A program made the position numbers and the translations under genes. Shown here piece after piece: positions 25,181 to 33,768 of a stretch of DNA of 64,000 bases. This stretch comes from Indolivaga alginatilytica. GTDB lineage: Bacteria; Bacteroidota; Bacteroidia; Bacteroidales; Dysgonomonadaceae. The stretch is taken from assembly GCF_003201355.1 (NCBI RefSeq), contig NZ_QICL01000011.1, positions 1-64,000 of the forward strand, in the 5' to 3' direction. A model generated the notes under the pieces. The model was given only the letters and a program-made list of their open reading frames with translations. It made no database searches and was not told the origin of the DNA. Within the stretch, counting starts at the first letter, position 1; the number at the start of each line of letters is the position of its first letter.

Positions 25181-27121
25181 ATGATGAATAATTATGGGTT
25201 TGTAAGAGTGGCAGCAGCTTCACCTCGATTGAAGGTTGCAGATTGCGATTTTAATACCGAGGAGATATTAAAAGTTGTAGCTGATGCTGAAAAGCAAGGA
25301 GTTTCAGCTATTGTATTTCCCGAAATGTGTATAACCTCTTATACAGCTCAGGATTTATTAAATCAAAGCTTACTTCTTGAGGAAGCTATAAATTCTCTGG
25401 AGAAAATCCGTTTAGTAAGCGAGCAATCTTCTATAATTATCATTGTAGGAATGCCTCTTCAAATTTGTAATAGGCTATATAATGTTGGTGTCGTTATTAA
25501 TGGAGGGAATATTTTAGGGATTGTAGCTAAAACATTTCTGCCTAATTATAATGAGTTCTATGATAAGCGCTGGTTTTCCTCCCCTCGTGAACTTACTCAA
25601 AGTAATATTGAATTGTGTGGGCAAATTGTGCCGGTAGGTACTGATTTGATATTTCGTACTTCGGATTTTAGTTTTGCAATTGAAATATGTGAAGATCTTT
25701 GGACACCTCTTCCTCCATCAAGTGTACATACTTTATATGGAGCTGAAATAATATTTAATCTTTCCGCTAGTAATGAAACAATTGGCAAGCATGCTTATCG
25801 AAAATCACTTATAAGTCAACAATCAGCCCGTTGTATTGCAGGATATGTATACGCGGCCGCTGGAAATGGAGAATCGACAACCGATATTGTCTTTGCGGGT
25901 AGTAGTATGATTGCCGAGAATGGCTCAATTCTGGCGGAGACACAACGATTCTCATTTGATAGCGAATTTTGTGTTACGGAAATAGATGTCGATCGTTTAA
26001 GAAATGACCGTTTAAAAAATAAATCATTCTCAATATCAGAATATAAAAATCTGGATGAGGTAAAATATCGAATCATTAAGGTCGGTACTTCTAAAATTGA
26101 TTCTGAATTTTCACTGACAAGGTTGATTAATAGAACTCCATTTGTACCATCACTATTGAATCTTGATGACCGATGTTCTGAGATTTTCGCCATACAAGTC
26201 GGTGGCTTGGCTAAGCGTTTGCTACATACCAATTGCCAAACTATGGTAGTAGGGGTGTCCGGTGGGCTCGATTCAACATTGGCTTTATTGGTTATGGTGA
26301 AGGCTTTTGATAAACTGAATATTTCGCGTAAAAATATATATGGCATTACAATGCCCGGTTTTGGTACTACCGACCGCACCTATAATAATGCCCTTGACTT
26401 AATGAAGTCGTTAGGTGTAACCATTAAAGAAATATCAATAAAGGATGCAGTAATTCAGCATTTCAAAGATATAGATCATGATGAGAGTATTCACGATATA
26501 ACTTATGAAAACTCGCAGGCTCGTGAGCGTACACAGATATTAATGGATTATGCCAATAAGGTAAATGGATTAGTAATAGGTACGGGAGATCTTTCGGAAT
26601 TAGCATTGGGATGGTGTACTTACAATGGCGATCATATGTCAATGTATGCCGTTAATACGGGTATTCCCAAGACCTTGGTGAAAACTCTTGTACGGTGGAT
26701 TTCGGATACACAATTAGATTCTGGTTCTCAACACATACTTTTAGATATCTTGGATACGCCCGTTAGTCCCGAATTGTTACCGGCAGGAAAGGACGGCAAA
26801 ATTTTACAAATAACAGAAGATACAGTAGGGCCTTATGTATTGCATGATTTTTTCTTATATAATATGCTTCGGTTTGGGTATGAACCACGAAAAATATACT
26901 TTTTAGCACAGAAGGCATTTGAGGAGGATTATGAAAAAGAAGAAATTCTTAAGTGGTTAAAAGTATTTTACCGCAGATTCTTTTCACAGCAATTTAAGCG
27001 TTCATGCATTCCTGATGGACCAAAGGTTGGGTCGATAAATCTTTCACCTCGTGGCGATTGGCGTATGGCAAGTGATGCCTCGGGTGCTATCTGGTTGAAA
27101 CAATTGGACGCACTGCAATAG
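25181..27121 (+). CDS. nadE: Glutamine-dependent NAD(+) synthetase
   Basis: Last step of NAD synthesis, amidating deamido-NAD with glutamine nitrogen. About 646 residues in two domains. The N-terminal nitrilase-type glutaminase (1-280) has the Glu-Lys-Cys triad: VFPEMC, KTFLPNYNEFYD and EICEDLW (Cys near 170). The C-terminal synthetase has the PP-loop VSGGLDST (near 360) and GTGDLSELALGW. ATG at 25181 is chosen over an in-frame TTG six bases earlier. Monocistronic, with no operator seen. Confidence 0.96.
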   Translation: MMNNYGFVRVAAASPRLKVADCDFNTEEILKVVADAEKQGVSAIVFPEMCITSYTAQDLLNQSLLLEEAINSLEKIRLVSEQSSIIIIVGMPLQICNRLYNVGVVINGGNILGIVAKTFLPNYNEFYDKRWFSSPRELTQSNIELCGQIVPVGTDLIFRTSDFSFAIEICEDLWTPLPPSSVHTLYGAEIIFNLSASNETIGKHAYRKSLISQQSARCIAGYVYAAAGNGESTTDIVFAGSSMIAENGSILAETQRFSFDSEFCVTEIDVDRLRNDRLKNKSFSISEYKNLDEVKYRIIKVGTSKIDSEFSLTRLINRTPFVPSLLNLDDRCSEIFAIQVGGLAKRLLHTNCQTMVVGVSGGLDSTLALLVMVKAFDKLNISRKNIYGITMPGFGTTDRTYNNALDLMKSLGVTIKEISIKDAVIQHFKDIDHDESIHDITYENSQARERTQILMDYANKVNGLVIGTGDLSELALGWCTYNGDHMSMYAVNTGIPKTLVKTLVRWISDTQLDSGSQHILLDILDTPVSPELLPAGKDGKILQITEDTVGPYVLHDFFLYNMLRFGYEPRKIYFLAQKAFEEDYEKEEILKWLKVFYRRFFSQQFKRSCIPDGPKVGSINLSPRGDWRMASDASGAIWLKQLDALQ

Positions 27122-27218
27122 TTGTGTATGCAATAATAATATTGATTATCAGGTGGTTAAATTGTTATAGTTTCTTTTGAAACTAAAATTAATATTAATA
27201 CATTTGCTGCCCAATTTC

Positions 27219-27250
27219 AAGGTACTAGACCTTTTTATTGCTTTGGCAAG
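27219..27250 (+). repeat. Intergenic palindromic motif, copy 4 (extended form)
   Basis: AAGGTACTAGACCTT followed by TTTATTGCTTTGGCAAG, 88 bases before the FadL-type start. Its tail is nearly the same as the copy at 19668. Confidence 0.65.
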
Positions 27251-27320
27251 TATAGGAACCAGAGATTGCTATAGTTTAAATGATATCAATAATTATTTTA
27301 CATTACCTATTATAAAATTC

Positions 27321-28721
27321 ATGAATAAATCAAAATTGGTAGCCATTGCTGCCCTTTGTATGTGTTCTTCTTCTTTGTTTGCAGGCGGAATATTAACCAA
27401 TACTAATCAGAGTGTACATTTCCTTAGAAATCCGGCTCGTGATGCTTCTACGGAGATTGATGCGGTTTATACGAATCCGGCAGGTTTAGTAAAACTAACT
27501 GATGGGTTCCATTTTTCTTTCAATAATCAGAGTGCATTTCAAACACGAACTATAACGTCTACTTCCCCTATATTCATGATGAATGGAGGGTTAGATACAA
27601 AAGCATTTGAGGGGAAGGCTTCTGTTCCGTTTATTCCAAGCTTGCAAGGTGCTTATAAAAAAGGTAAATGGGTTTTATCAGGATCTGTCGCTATATCAGG
27701 TGGTGGAGGAAAAGCCACTTTTAATGATGGGTTACCTTCATTTGAAGTTCTTGCCGGAACCAGTGCTTTAGTAATACAAAATGCCGGATATAAAGCTAGC
27801 AGATACCAAGTAGATCAGTATATGAGAGGCTCTAATATGATTATTGGAGGTCAACTAGGTGGAACATACGAGATTAATGAAATGTTTTCAGCCTATGCCG
27901 GTTTTAGATTGAATGTCGTAAGAAACTCATATGAAGGATACTTGAGAGGATTAAAACTAAATGTAACTCCTGCAAGTTCGGCTGACTATTCTCCGAATAT
28001 GATATATGCCAACCAATTATTGGAAGGTGTTGCTGCAGGTGTTGCAGCCAATCCTGTATTGCAACAACAGATACTTTTAATGTCAAGAGCATCAAGTGAC
28101 GAAGGCGCTATGTTGGAAAGTTCACAAAGCGGGTGGGGTGTTGCTCCTATCCTTGGTTTTAATTTCAACTATCAGAATAAATTGAATATTGGGGTTAAGT
28201 ACGAATTCAAGACTGCATTGGATGTAGAAAATAATACAAAAAGAGACGATACTGGTATGTTTGCTGATGGCGTAAATACAGCTCATGACATTCCTGCTTT
28301 GTTTACTATAGGAGCTTCTTATAAAGTGACTGAAAAACTGATGGCTAGCGTTGGTTATCATCATTTCTTTGATTCGGATGCCAAAATGGATGGAGACAAG
28401 CAAAAAGATGCAGGTTCAACGAATGAATATTTAGCAGGTTTGGAATACCAGATTGATAGAATGTTTTTAGTGAGTGCAGGGGGGCAAATAACACGTTATG
28501 GTGTAGGTGATGTTTTCCAAAAAGATTTAAGTTTTTCTTGTGATTCGTACTCTTTGGGTTTAGGAGGAGCGGTTAATGTCTCTCCTACAGTTCGAATAAA
28601 TGTAGGTTATTTCTGGACTACTTATTCTGATTATACAAAAGTACCGGGAGGAGGTACATCTAAGGATGTGTTCTCAAGAACTAATAAAGTTTTTGGAGCG
28701 GGGGTTGACTTCTCATTCTGA
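27321..28721 (+). CDS. OmpP1/FadL-type outer-membrane transporter
   Basis: 466 residues from ATG 27321, which starts a clean signal peptide (MNKSKLVAIAALCMCSSSLFA). The mature protein is an outer-membrane barrel of the FadL family: an N-terminal hatch region with NPAGLVKL (the NPA motif), then many amphipathic strands (NIGVKYEFKTALDVEN; GLGGAVNVSPTVRINVGYFW) ending in a C-terminal Phe, as required by the barrel assembly machinery. FadL proteins import hydrophobic compounds such as long-chain fatty acids. An upstream in-frame TTG extension would carry a dispersed motif in its coding part and is rejected. Confidence 0.88.
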   Translation: MNKSKLVAIAALCMCSSSLFAGGILTNTNQSVHFLRNPARDASTEIDAVYTNPAGLVKLTDGFHFSFNNQSAFQTRTITSTSPIFMMNGGLDTKAFEGKASVPFIPSLQGAYKKGKWVLSGSVAISGGGGKATFNDGLPSFEVLAGTSALVIQNAGYKASRYQVDQYMRGSNMIIGGQLGGTYEINEMFSAYAGFRLNVVRNSYEGYLRGLKLNVTPASSADYSPNMIYANQLLEGVAAGVAANPVLQQQILLMSRASSDEGAMLESSQSGWGVAPILGFNFNYQNKLNIGVKYEFKTALDVENNTKRDDTGMFADGVNTAHDIPALFTIGASYKVTEKLMASVGYHHFFDSDAKMDGDKQKDAGSTNEYLAGLEYQIDRMFLVSAGGQITRYGVGDVFQKDLSFSCDSYSLGLGGAVNVSPTVRINVGYFWTTYSDYTKVPGGGTSKDVFSRTNKVFGAGVDFSF

Positions 28722-28728
28722 AAAATAT

Positions 28729-28760
28729 AAGGTCTTATATCTTTTTATTACTTTGGTAGT
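28729..28760 (+). repeat. Intergenic palindromic motif, copy 5 (divergent)
   Basis: AAGGTCTTATATCTT followed by TTTATTACTTTGGTAGT, eight bases after the FadL-type stop. The stem is degenerate but the downstream part matches the other extended copies. Confidence 0.5.
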
Positions 28761-28840
28761 CATAACAACAACTGATAGTTATGATTTCGAAATACGATAT
28801 TAAATATCTTTTGTTATTTAATAGACAAATTACCTGATAA

Positions 28841-28868
28841 AAAACTGCCGAAAGGCAGTTTTTTTGTT
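28841..28868 (+). terminator. Terminator after the FadL-type gene
   Basis: AACTGCC pairs with GGCAGTT around GAAA, followed by seven T. Confidence 0.85.
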
Positions 28869-28900
28869 ATATATAGTATTCGAAATTTCAATAAAGTAAC

Positions 28901-29036
28901 TAGCTTTGCAGCGCATTTTTGAACACACGGTAATATTGACATATTAGGTTCTCTATTTCTTGTTAATGGATTAGGGAATTAGAACTAATTATAAAAAAAT
29001 GCCTGATTTAAGAAATCTTTGAATATGGCATTTTTT
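28901..29036 (+). other. Possible short transcript or attenuated leader
   Basis: A TAGCTTTG box (28901-28908) fits the -7 consensus. About 85 bases later AAAAAATGCC (28994-29003) pairs with GGCATTTTTT (29027-29036), a terminator-like hairpin 36 bases before the next start codon. The unit could be a small RNA of about 120 nt or an attenuated leader of the O-acylation operon. No -33 box was found, so this is weak. Confidence 0.3.
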
Positions 29037-29048
29037 GAAGCAATAAAC

Positions 29049-29061
29049 AGGTCGGCGACCT
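29049..29061 (+). repeat. Intergenic palindromic motif, copy 6
   Basis: AGGTC-GGC-GACCT, a perfect five-pair stem ending 11 bases before the start of the SGNH gene, close enough to affect translation initiation. Confidence 0.6.
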
Positions 29062-29071
29062 AAATTTAGGT

Positions 29072-30481
29072 ATGGAAGGTAAAGCTAAAAATTATTTTTT
29101 CAAGTCTTTTTTGACTATAATTATTGCTATTGGTATATTTTGGGGGTTGAAACAGGTTCTTCCTGCCAGATTATTTCCGGAGAATACAGCTCCTATACCG
29201 GGAATTGTTATAGATAGTTTGGCGTTGGACGCTATGACTAATGATTCGGTATCAATGGCTGAGGCTGACTCATTGGAGAATGATACGTTAATTAATAGAA
29301 TCGATATAGATGCTTCGGACAATAGCGAAGGCATTGGTAATCTCATAAATTTCTATGAGAAATTATATGAACTCGAAAATTCGGGAAAAGGAAAAGTACG
29401 TATAGCTTACTTCGGTGATTCAATGAATGATGGTGACCTGATTGTACAGGATATACGTAGTGCATATCAAAGTCAATATGGAGGAAAAGGTGTGGGCTTT
29501 GTAGGTATAACTTCTCTTTCTGCTTCTGCCAGGTATTCGGTTACGCATCAATATTCGAAGAATTGGGAAACTCAGTCATTCTTAAATGTAAAGAAACCAA
29601 AGAGAGCCTTTGGAGTCGATGGACAAGTCTCTTTTGTGCCGAGAGGTTCTCAGACATGGTTAAGATATGTTGCCAATGATGTTATCAATTCAACCCTATT
29701 ATATAATCCTACATTGTTTTACGGAAGCTCTTCCAACCACAATGGCTCGGTTAATATAGCTTTAGGAAAGGATTCTTCCATACGTCACGATTTAATAACA
29801 GACAGGCTTTTAAATACGCTGAAACTATCCTCTACAACTAAAATGCTGAAAGCTACTTTCGAAAAGGCTGATTCTATACCTTTTTATGGAGTTAATTTTG
29901 ACGATGGAGTAGGTGTCCATGTCGATAATTTCTCTTTGCGTGGAAATTCGGGATTGCCTCTTTCCCTGTTTAATACTGATTTGATGAACGCATTAGATAA
30001 GATATTGAACTATGATCTTATCGTATTACAATATGGTACAAATGTTTTAGGATATGGTACAACTGATTATAGCTGGTACGAAACTAAAATGGCAGGTGTG
30101 GTTAATCATTTGCAACAATGCTTTCCGAATGCAAGCATTTTAATAATATCTACAGGAGACAGGGCTATAAAAACTGATATGGAAATGAAGACTGACAAGG
30201 CAGTAGAACCTTTGGTTAAACATCAGAGATTATATGCTGAGAGTACCCATTCGGGTTTTATAAACCTGTATACATTGATGGGAGGATACGGATCTATGAT
30301 TAAATGGGTACAGGAAAATCCATCGCTGGCAAATAAAGATTATACTCATTTCAATCAGAAGGGTGCAAAGAAAATAGGGGGACTTATTTATGATGAACTT
30401 GACAAAGGGTATTTTCAATACAAAAAATTAAAGGAATCGGGACAAATTCCGAACCGAATTAAACATTCAGATGATTTATAA
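29072..30481 (+). CDS. Membrane-anchored SGNH/GDSL hydrolase-like protein
   Basis: 469 residues with one N-terminal membrane helix (about 9-29) and a periplasmic SGNH fold. Catalytic blocks: IAYFGDSMNDG (nucleophile Ser near 117), LQYGTN (block III Asn near 322) and DYTHFNQKG (Asp/His near 422-425). Such proteins act as acetyl-esterases or, beside an MBOAT channel, as periplasmic acetyltransferases like AlgJ/AlgX or PatB. The gene overlaps the next one by 11 bases and shares its architecture, so the pair probably arose by duplication and divergence. Which acceptor it acts on is unknown. Confidence 0.82.
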   Translation: MEGKAKNYFFKSFLTIIIAIGIFWGLKQVLPARLFPENTAPIPGIVIDSLALDAMTNDSVSMAEADSLENDTLINRIDIDASDNSEGIGNLINFYEKLYELENSGKGKVRIAYFGDSMNDGDLIVQDIRSAYQSQYGGKGVGFVGITSLSASARYSVTHQYSKNWETQSFLNVKKPKRAFGVDGQVSFVPRGSQTWLRYVANDVINSTLLYNPTLFYGSSSNHNGSVNIALGKDSSIRHDLITDRLLNTLKLSSTTKMLKATFEKADSIPFYGVNFDDGVGVHVDNFSLRGNSGLPLSLFNTDLMNALDKILNYDLIVLQYGTNVLGYGTTDYSWYETKMAGVVNHLQQCFPNASILIISTGDRAIKTDMEMKTDKAVEPLVKHQRLYAESTHSGFINLYTLMGGYGSMIKWVQENPSLANKDYTHFNQKGAKKIGGLIYDELDKGYFQYKKLKESGQIPNRIKHSDDL

Positions 30482-31934
30482 AAAAACAATAACATTCTTA
30501 CTTCTATTATGCTTGATATCTTCCGCTGTCTATGCGAAAGATGCTAAGGATATTGCAGCCTCTGATTTTAAGAATGTAAAATTGTTGGATCCTCTGTTTG
30601 AGAAATTATATCAATTGGAGAAAAACCAAAAAGGTAAGGTGAATATTGTACATATTGGTGATTCGCATGTACAGGCTGATATGTTTACGAATGTAATACG
30701 TCAGATTTTGCAAACTAAGTTTGGCAATGGAGGGTATGGTTTTACCTTTCCATATAGCTTGGCTAAAACCAATGGAACCAGTTATATAAAATATGCCTCG
30801 AACACGGAATGGGAGAGTCGTCGTAATATTTATCCTGTGACAGATGTTTCAGTCGGGCTGAGTGGTATAGGGCTATATTCAAACAATTCCGATTTTGAAA
30901 TAAATATAGATGTCAATCCTTTGTATACTTTCAGTAAGATAAGGCTGTTGTATCCGACTAAGACATCTTGTTTTAGACTGGCTTTACCTAATACCGATTA
31001 TAAGAGTGTAGTGGAGAAAACCCCTGTTGAACTTCCTGTTGAAAAAGAGAAAGTTGAGGTCAGAAAGGTAAATTATACCATGCATACAGTAGAGAGTAAA
31101 GAAACCTTATATAGGATATCTCAAAAATATGGCATTTCGGTGGAAAAACTGAAAGATATAAATAATCTAAGCTCAAATACTATACGTGTAGGCATGGATT
31201 TGAAAATACCCAATAAGCAAGAAGAGCCTGAACGGGAGCCGAAAGTGCCTATCGTGGCCAAAGTCATAAAAGAGGAGCCGAAAGACGATAATGAGCCAAA
31301 GATTATTCTCTCTAAAGAAAAACCCTATGAATCGGAATTTATTCTGCCAATGTCCTCGAATCAGATAGTAATACTACCGGGCAATAATCAGGCAGAGTAT
31401 AATCTGAGTGGTGTCGTAATAGAAAACGACAGACCGGGGATTATCTATCATAGCATAGGTGTAAACGGGACAAAAGTTTCGGATTATAACAAATATCCGT
31501 TGTTTTTTGAGCAGCTACCTTCTTTGAGTGCCGATCTGATTGTTATTTCTCTGGGAACAAATGAGGCTTTCAATAGATGGACAACTCCTTATTATAGTTC
31601 TCAAATGCAGATGTTTGTAGATAAGATAAAGAAAAATAATCCCAAAGCTATAATTCTATTGATGACGCCTCCGCCTTCGTTGTTTAAACGAAGAACTCCT
31701 AATACTTTTGTAGAAGGATATGGAGATGCTCTGAAGCAATTGAAAGGTTGTGTTGTCTGGGACTTATTAGGTAAACTAGGTGGAGCAAAAGCCCCTCTGG
31801 AAAATAAATTTGCCCCATTGATGGCAAAAGATAAGGTACATTATACAAGGGAAGGGTATGAAAAACAGGGAGAGCTTTTCTCTGCCGATTTTTTGGCTGC
31901 TTATGATAACTATGTAAAAAGTAGAACTAATTGA
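30471..31934 (+). CDS. Secreted SGNH hydrolase with an inserted LysM domain
   Basis: 487 residues with a signal peptide (MIYKKTITFLLLLCLISSAVYA). The SGNH catalytic blocks are VHIGDSHVQADMF (Ser near 62), SLGTNEAF (near 361) and DKVHYTREGY (Asp/His near 453-456). Between block I and block III lies a LysM domain (about 200-246; HTVESKETLYRISQKYGISV ... VGMDLKIP), followed by a Glu/Lys/Pro-rich linker. LysM binds N-acetylglucosamine polymers, chiefly peptidoglycan, so the enzyme is probably held at the cell wall. It overlaps both neighbours (11 bases upstream, TTGA downstream), indicating a tightly coupled operon. Confidence 0.85.
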   Translation: MIYKKTITFLLLLCLISSAVYAKDAKDIAASDFKNVKLLDPLFEKLYQLEKNQKGKVNIVHIGDSHVQADMFTNVIRQILQTKFGNGGYGFTFPYSLAKTNGTSYIKYASNTEWESRRNIYPVTDVSVGLSGIGLYSNNSDFEINIDVNPLYTFSKIRLLYPTKTSCFRLALPNTDYKSVVEKTPVELPVEKEKVEVRKVNYTMHTVESKETLYRISQKYGISVEKLKDINNLSSNTIRVGMDLKIPNKQEEPEREPKVPIVAKVIKEEPKDDNEPKIILSKEKPYESEFILPMSSNQIVILPGNNQAEYNLSGVVIENDRPGIIYHSIGVNGTKVSDYNKYPLFFEQLPSLSADLIVISLGTNEAFNRWTTPYYSSQMQMFVDKIKKNNPKAIILLMTPPPSLFKRRTPNTFVEGYGDALKQLKGCVVWDLLGKLGGAKAPLENKFAPLMAKDKVHYTREGYEKQGELFSADFLAAYDNYVKSRTN

Positions 31935-33436
31935 AAACTGTGTTAACTTACTTAGAATCTTATTTCTCTATAACTACCGATCAGATACGGTCGTGGTTTG
32001 AGTATGACCCAAGCAACCCGCTATTGTTTAGCTCGAGTTTGTTTCTTGGATTCTTCCTTGCTTTTTATTTAGTATACATTTTGACTCGAAAATATGCGCA
32101 TTTTCGTACAGCATATGTATTTCTTTTTTCGATGTTTTTCTATTATAAGGCAGGAGGCGAGTATTTTATTCTATTAATACTGTCCGCCTTAATTAATTAT
32201 ATTCTGTCGGAGATGATGGATTTATCTCAGAAGAAAACGTTGAGAAAGTCTATACTTACAATTACCGTAGTACTCAACTTATTAGTATTGGCATATTTTA
32301 AATATACTAATTTCTTTATAGGTAATCTGAATACTCTGTTTGAAGGGAACTTCCAGCTCCAACATATTATTTTACCCGTTGGAATCTCATTTTTTACATT
32401 TCAGGCTATAAGCTATTCGGTTGATTTATACCGTAGGGAGCTTAAACCGGCTAAAAATGTTCTTGATTTTGCTTTTTATCTTTCCTTCTTTCCTCAGTTG
32501 GTTGCGGGACCCATCGTGAGAGCAAAAGAATTTTTGCCGCAAATGTATCGCGAGATAAGTTTGTCGAAGAAAGAAGCAGGTCTAGCTCTATTTCTTATTA
32601 TTACGGGTTTAATAAAAAAGTCTGTTATATCTGATTATATATCATTGAACTTTGTAGACCGAATTTTTGATAGTCCTCTAAGCTATACACCATTCGAAAC
32701 ATTAATGGCGACCTATGGTTATACTTTACAAATTTATTGTGACTTTTCGGGTTATTCCGATATGGCTATCGGTATAGCATTATTAATGGGATTTAAGCTC
32801 CCTGAAAACTTCCGTACTCCTTATAAATCGGTTTCGGTGACTGAGTTTTGGCGTAGATGGCATATCTCTCTATCGTCTTGGTTGAGGGATTACCTGTATA
32901 TTCCATTAGGGGGGAACCGAAAAGGACGATTCCGCACATATATCAATCTGTTTTTAACCATGCTTATCGGAGGCCTTTGGCATGGTGCGGCATGGAAATA
33001 TATCGCATGGGGTGCATTACATGGCGGAGCACTTGCTGTAGAACGTCTATTCAGGCAGTTTGTGAAACTTCCTGAGAAAAATATACTGATCAATTTGATT
33101 TGTGGAATTATTACTTTCCATTTCGTGGCATTTTGCTGGATATTCTTTAAAGCAAACGATTTCGAAGTGGCTACAGCCGTAATAGGAAATATCAGCCGGC
33201 TCGAATATAATCCCGAAGCATGGCTTATGATAATGCAAGGATATAGAAATGTATTTATACTTATATTTATAGGTTTCGTTTTACATTTTACACCTAAGCG
33301 ATTGAGCGATATTGTGGAGATGGGCTTCCTAAAGTTACCATATATTGGACGTGCTATTATTGTAGGTGGTGTATTCTGGTTGGTATATGCAACTGCGTCT
33401 AGTGGAACGCAACCATTCATCTACTTCCAATTTTAA
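31931..33436 (+). CDS. MBOAT family O-acyltransferase (AlgI/PatA-like)
   Basis: 501-residue polytopic membrane protein that passes acyl groups across the inner membrane to a periplasmic partner. Signature regions: PVGISFFTFQAISYSVDLYR, FWRRWHISLSSWLRDYLYIP (near 305) and GLWHGAAWKYIAWGALHG with the invariant His (near 350). About eleven membrane helices. The start is a TTG at 31931 overlapping the previous TGA (TTGA); no ATG lies before the first helix. As the third gene of the SGNH/LysM-SGNH/MBOAT unit it should be the acyl donor channel for the two SGNH proteins. Confidence 0.92.
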   Translation: MKTVLTYLESYFSITTDQIRSWFEYDPSNPLLFSSSLFLGFFLAFYLVYILTRKYAHFRTAYVFLFSMFFYYKAGGEYFILLILSALINYILSEMMDLSQKKTLRKSILTITVVLNLLVLAYFKYTNFFIGNLNTLFEGNFQLQHIILPVGISFFTFQAISYSVDLYRRELKPAKNVLDFAFYLSFFPQLVAGPIVRAKEFLPQMYREISLSKKEAGLALFLIITGLIKKSVISDYISLNFVDRIFDSPLSYTPFETLMATYGYTLQIYCDFSGYSDMAIGIALLMGFKLPENFRTPYKSVSVTEFWRRWHISLSSWLRDYLYIPLGGNRKGRFRTYINLFLTMLIGGLWHGAAWKYIAWGALHGGALAVERLFRQFVKLPEKNILINLICGIITFHFVAFCWIFFKANDFEVATAVIGNISRLEYNPEAWLMIMQGYRNVFILIFIGFVLHFTPKRLSDIVEMGFLKLPYIGRAIIVGGVFWLVYATASSGTQPFIYFQF

Positions 33437-33444
33437 CAATTTTG

Positions 33445-33477
33445 TTTGGATGAATTAGGTTTTATAACATATCTTTG
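33445..33477 (+). promoter_or_regulatory. Promoter of the B12 riboswitch/btuB transcript
   Basis: TTTG (33445-33448), a 21-bp spacer and TATCTTTG (33470-33477); start of transcription near 33484, just before the riboswitch. Confidence 0.6.
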
Positions 33478-33515
33478 CACCGTTGTTTTGCTCCTATAAG
33501 TAATAAATATTTTAA

Positions 33516-33660
33516 AAGGATGCAAAAAGGGTAATCAGGTGAAAGACCTGGACAGACTCGCTACTGTAAGCAATCTATTTGTAAATGAATAGAATGTAAG
33601 TCAGAAAACCTGCAAGACGACAAAAAGTGATACTAAACAGCTTTCGAGAAATAGAGCTGA
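33516..33660 (+). ncRNA. Cobalamin riboswitch
   Basis: Between the promoter and the BtuB-like gene the sequence shows the conserved cobalamin aptamer elements in order: AAGGGTAATCAGGTGAAAGA with its CAGGT/ACCTG hairpin (33535-33550), the core GCTACTGTAAGC (33560-33571), and AGTCAGAAAACCTGC (33599-33613), the family's 3' core. A further hairpin, CAGCT...AGCTG at 33638-33659, may be the expression platform. Excess adenosylcobalamin should shut the uptake locus off. Boundaries are approximate. Confidence 0.9.
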
Positions 33661-33768
33661 AGATCAAAAACTGTCGATTCATTCTTCTTTAGAATATTTC
33701 CATTGTAATTTCTTCACCGTATTTTGTCCGAAAGCTAAATCTATTATTGGTTTATAGGCTTTCAGTAT

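Noticed and set aside
25816-26379. Antisense frame of about 187 codons within nadE
   Set aside because: It spans the nadE linker and PP-loop; the sense protein is clearly the real product.
27177-27320. N-terminal extension of the FadL-type protein from a TTG
   Set aside because: The extension contains a dispersed intergenic motif and lacks a signal peptide at its start; ATG 27321 begins a standard signal peptide.
32890-33420. Antisense frame within the MBOAT gene
   Set aside because: It overlaps conserved MBOAT motifs and has no supporting signal.
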